Of a stretch of DNA of 23,439 nt, positions 23,118-23,439 are shown one piece after another (position 1 is the stretch's first letter; the number at the start of each line of letters is the position of its first letter). Source of the DNA: Utricularia gibba (taxonomy: Eukaryota; Streptophyta; Magnoliopsida; Lamiales; Lentibulariaceae); contig NEEC01000327.1 in NCBI GenBank assembly GCA_002189035.1, positions 1 through 23,439 on the forward strand. Reading direction: 5' to 3'. Made by a program: the position numbers and the translations under genes. The notes below the pieces were generated by a model that made no database searches, had not been told where the DNA came from, and worked only from the letters and a program-made list of their open reading frames with translations.

Positions 23118-23439
23118 TTGCATAACATGCAGATCCTTGCTCTTCATAGCACACTGTTGGGAAGCCCTTTTCGAGCTCCAAGTATTATAATTTGGAGTTA
23201 CGTTTGTCCGATAACTGTGGACATATTAAAAAAAGCCACAACGAAAAGTGTCTTAGGTGTCCTTCTTGGTGGCTGCGTCTAAGAATGTGCTTCTCGTTCT
23301 CGACATTGATGCAAATGGGATACACGGCAAAAGAATCAAATAGCCACTAGAGACATGGTGTATGGGAATGGTGCATCAAGAATCAGAAGTATCATAGCAA
23401 CTAATTGAATCAATCAACAGCAAAACATATGGTGTCAAA
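23118..23439 (+). repeat. Partial A monomer at the right window edge
   Basis: A-type sequence runs through the 13 bp insertion and stops in GGTGTCAAA at the window end. It shares the seven-A run before GCCAC with dimer 20, and has one T lost in GTCCTTCTTGG and one C lost in CAGCAAAACATATGG. Confidence 0.9.

Larger units (their letters stand above)
1..23439. repeat. Tandem satellite array with a two-monomer higher-order repeat
   Basis: The window is a continuous head-to-tail array of about 44 monomers of roughly 0.53 kb. Anchoring on the recurring TTGCATAACATGCAG gives monomer starts spaced alternately about 536 and 523 bp, and the same monomer type returns every 1,058-1,059 bp. Two types, A and B, are told apart by the segment after the ATTAAAAA tract (ACAAGCCAC in A, AAGGGCCAC in B), by a 13 bp indel and by the 3' tail. 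No unique sequence, transposon terminus, tRNA, rRNA or telomere repeat interrupts it. Such homogenised dimeric HORs are typical of eukaryotic centromeric or heterochromatic satellites. Calling it centromeric is inference, and I do not recognise the family. Confidence 0.97.

Noticed and set aside
1-23439. CRISPR array
   Set aside because: The repeat unit is about 530 bp with no short repeat/unique spacer pattern and no cas-like gene.
1-23439. Transposon or LTR element as the source of the repeat
   Set aside because: I see no terminal repeats, target-site duplications, primer-binding site, polypurine tract or transposase/reverse transcriptase motifs, and the array has no spacer between copies.

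Overview
The whole 23.4 kb window is one tandem satellite DNA array. I see no protein gene, RNA gene, transposon, CRISPR array or unique flanking sequence. Every base can be assigned to a roughly 0.53 kb monomer, and all monomers run head to tail in the same orientation. This is eukaryotic heterochromatin-type DNA, of the kind found at centromeres, pericentromeres, subtelomeres or knobs. Species and chromosomal location cannot be read from the sequence. A plant is plausible because grasses carry satellites of this length class, but that rests on size alone.

The array is a higher-order repeat (HOR). Two monomer types alternate: A (usually 536 bp) and B (usually 523 bp), together a dimer of about 1,058-1,059 bp. 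A and B are about 90% identical by hand alignment. A carries a 13 bp insertion relative to B. Successive dimers are nearly identical, so homogenisation acts on the dimer rather than the monomer. The A/B difference is very uneven. A 166 bp block has only one A/B difference and holds three short dyad symmetries. The roughly 100 bp after it differ at about a quarter of positions.

Layout: a partial B at 1-448, then 21 dimers from 449 to 22598, then an extra chimeric B at 22599-23117 that breaks the alternation, then a partial A to the window end. The core (about 5.7-16.3 kb) is almost uniform. From about 16.7 kb rightward, five of six A monomers carry a B-like 3' end. Small deletions accumulate, mostly one base in a homopolymer, and one B has a 45 bp deletion. 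This is either a less homogenised array edge or a stretch of lower consensus quality, and probably some of each.

Many 60-96 codon open frames occur, but they are the same few frames repeated once per monomer. The commonest opens on TTG, not ATG, and its A and B versions differ mostly by amino-acid-changing substitutions. I do not call any of them genes.
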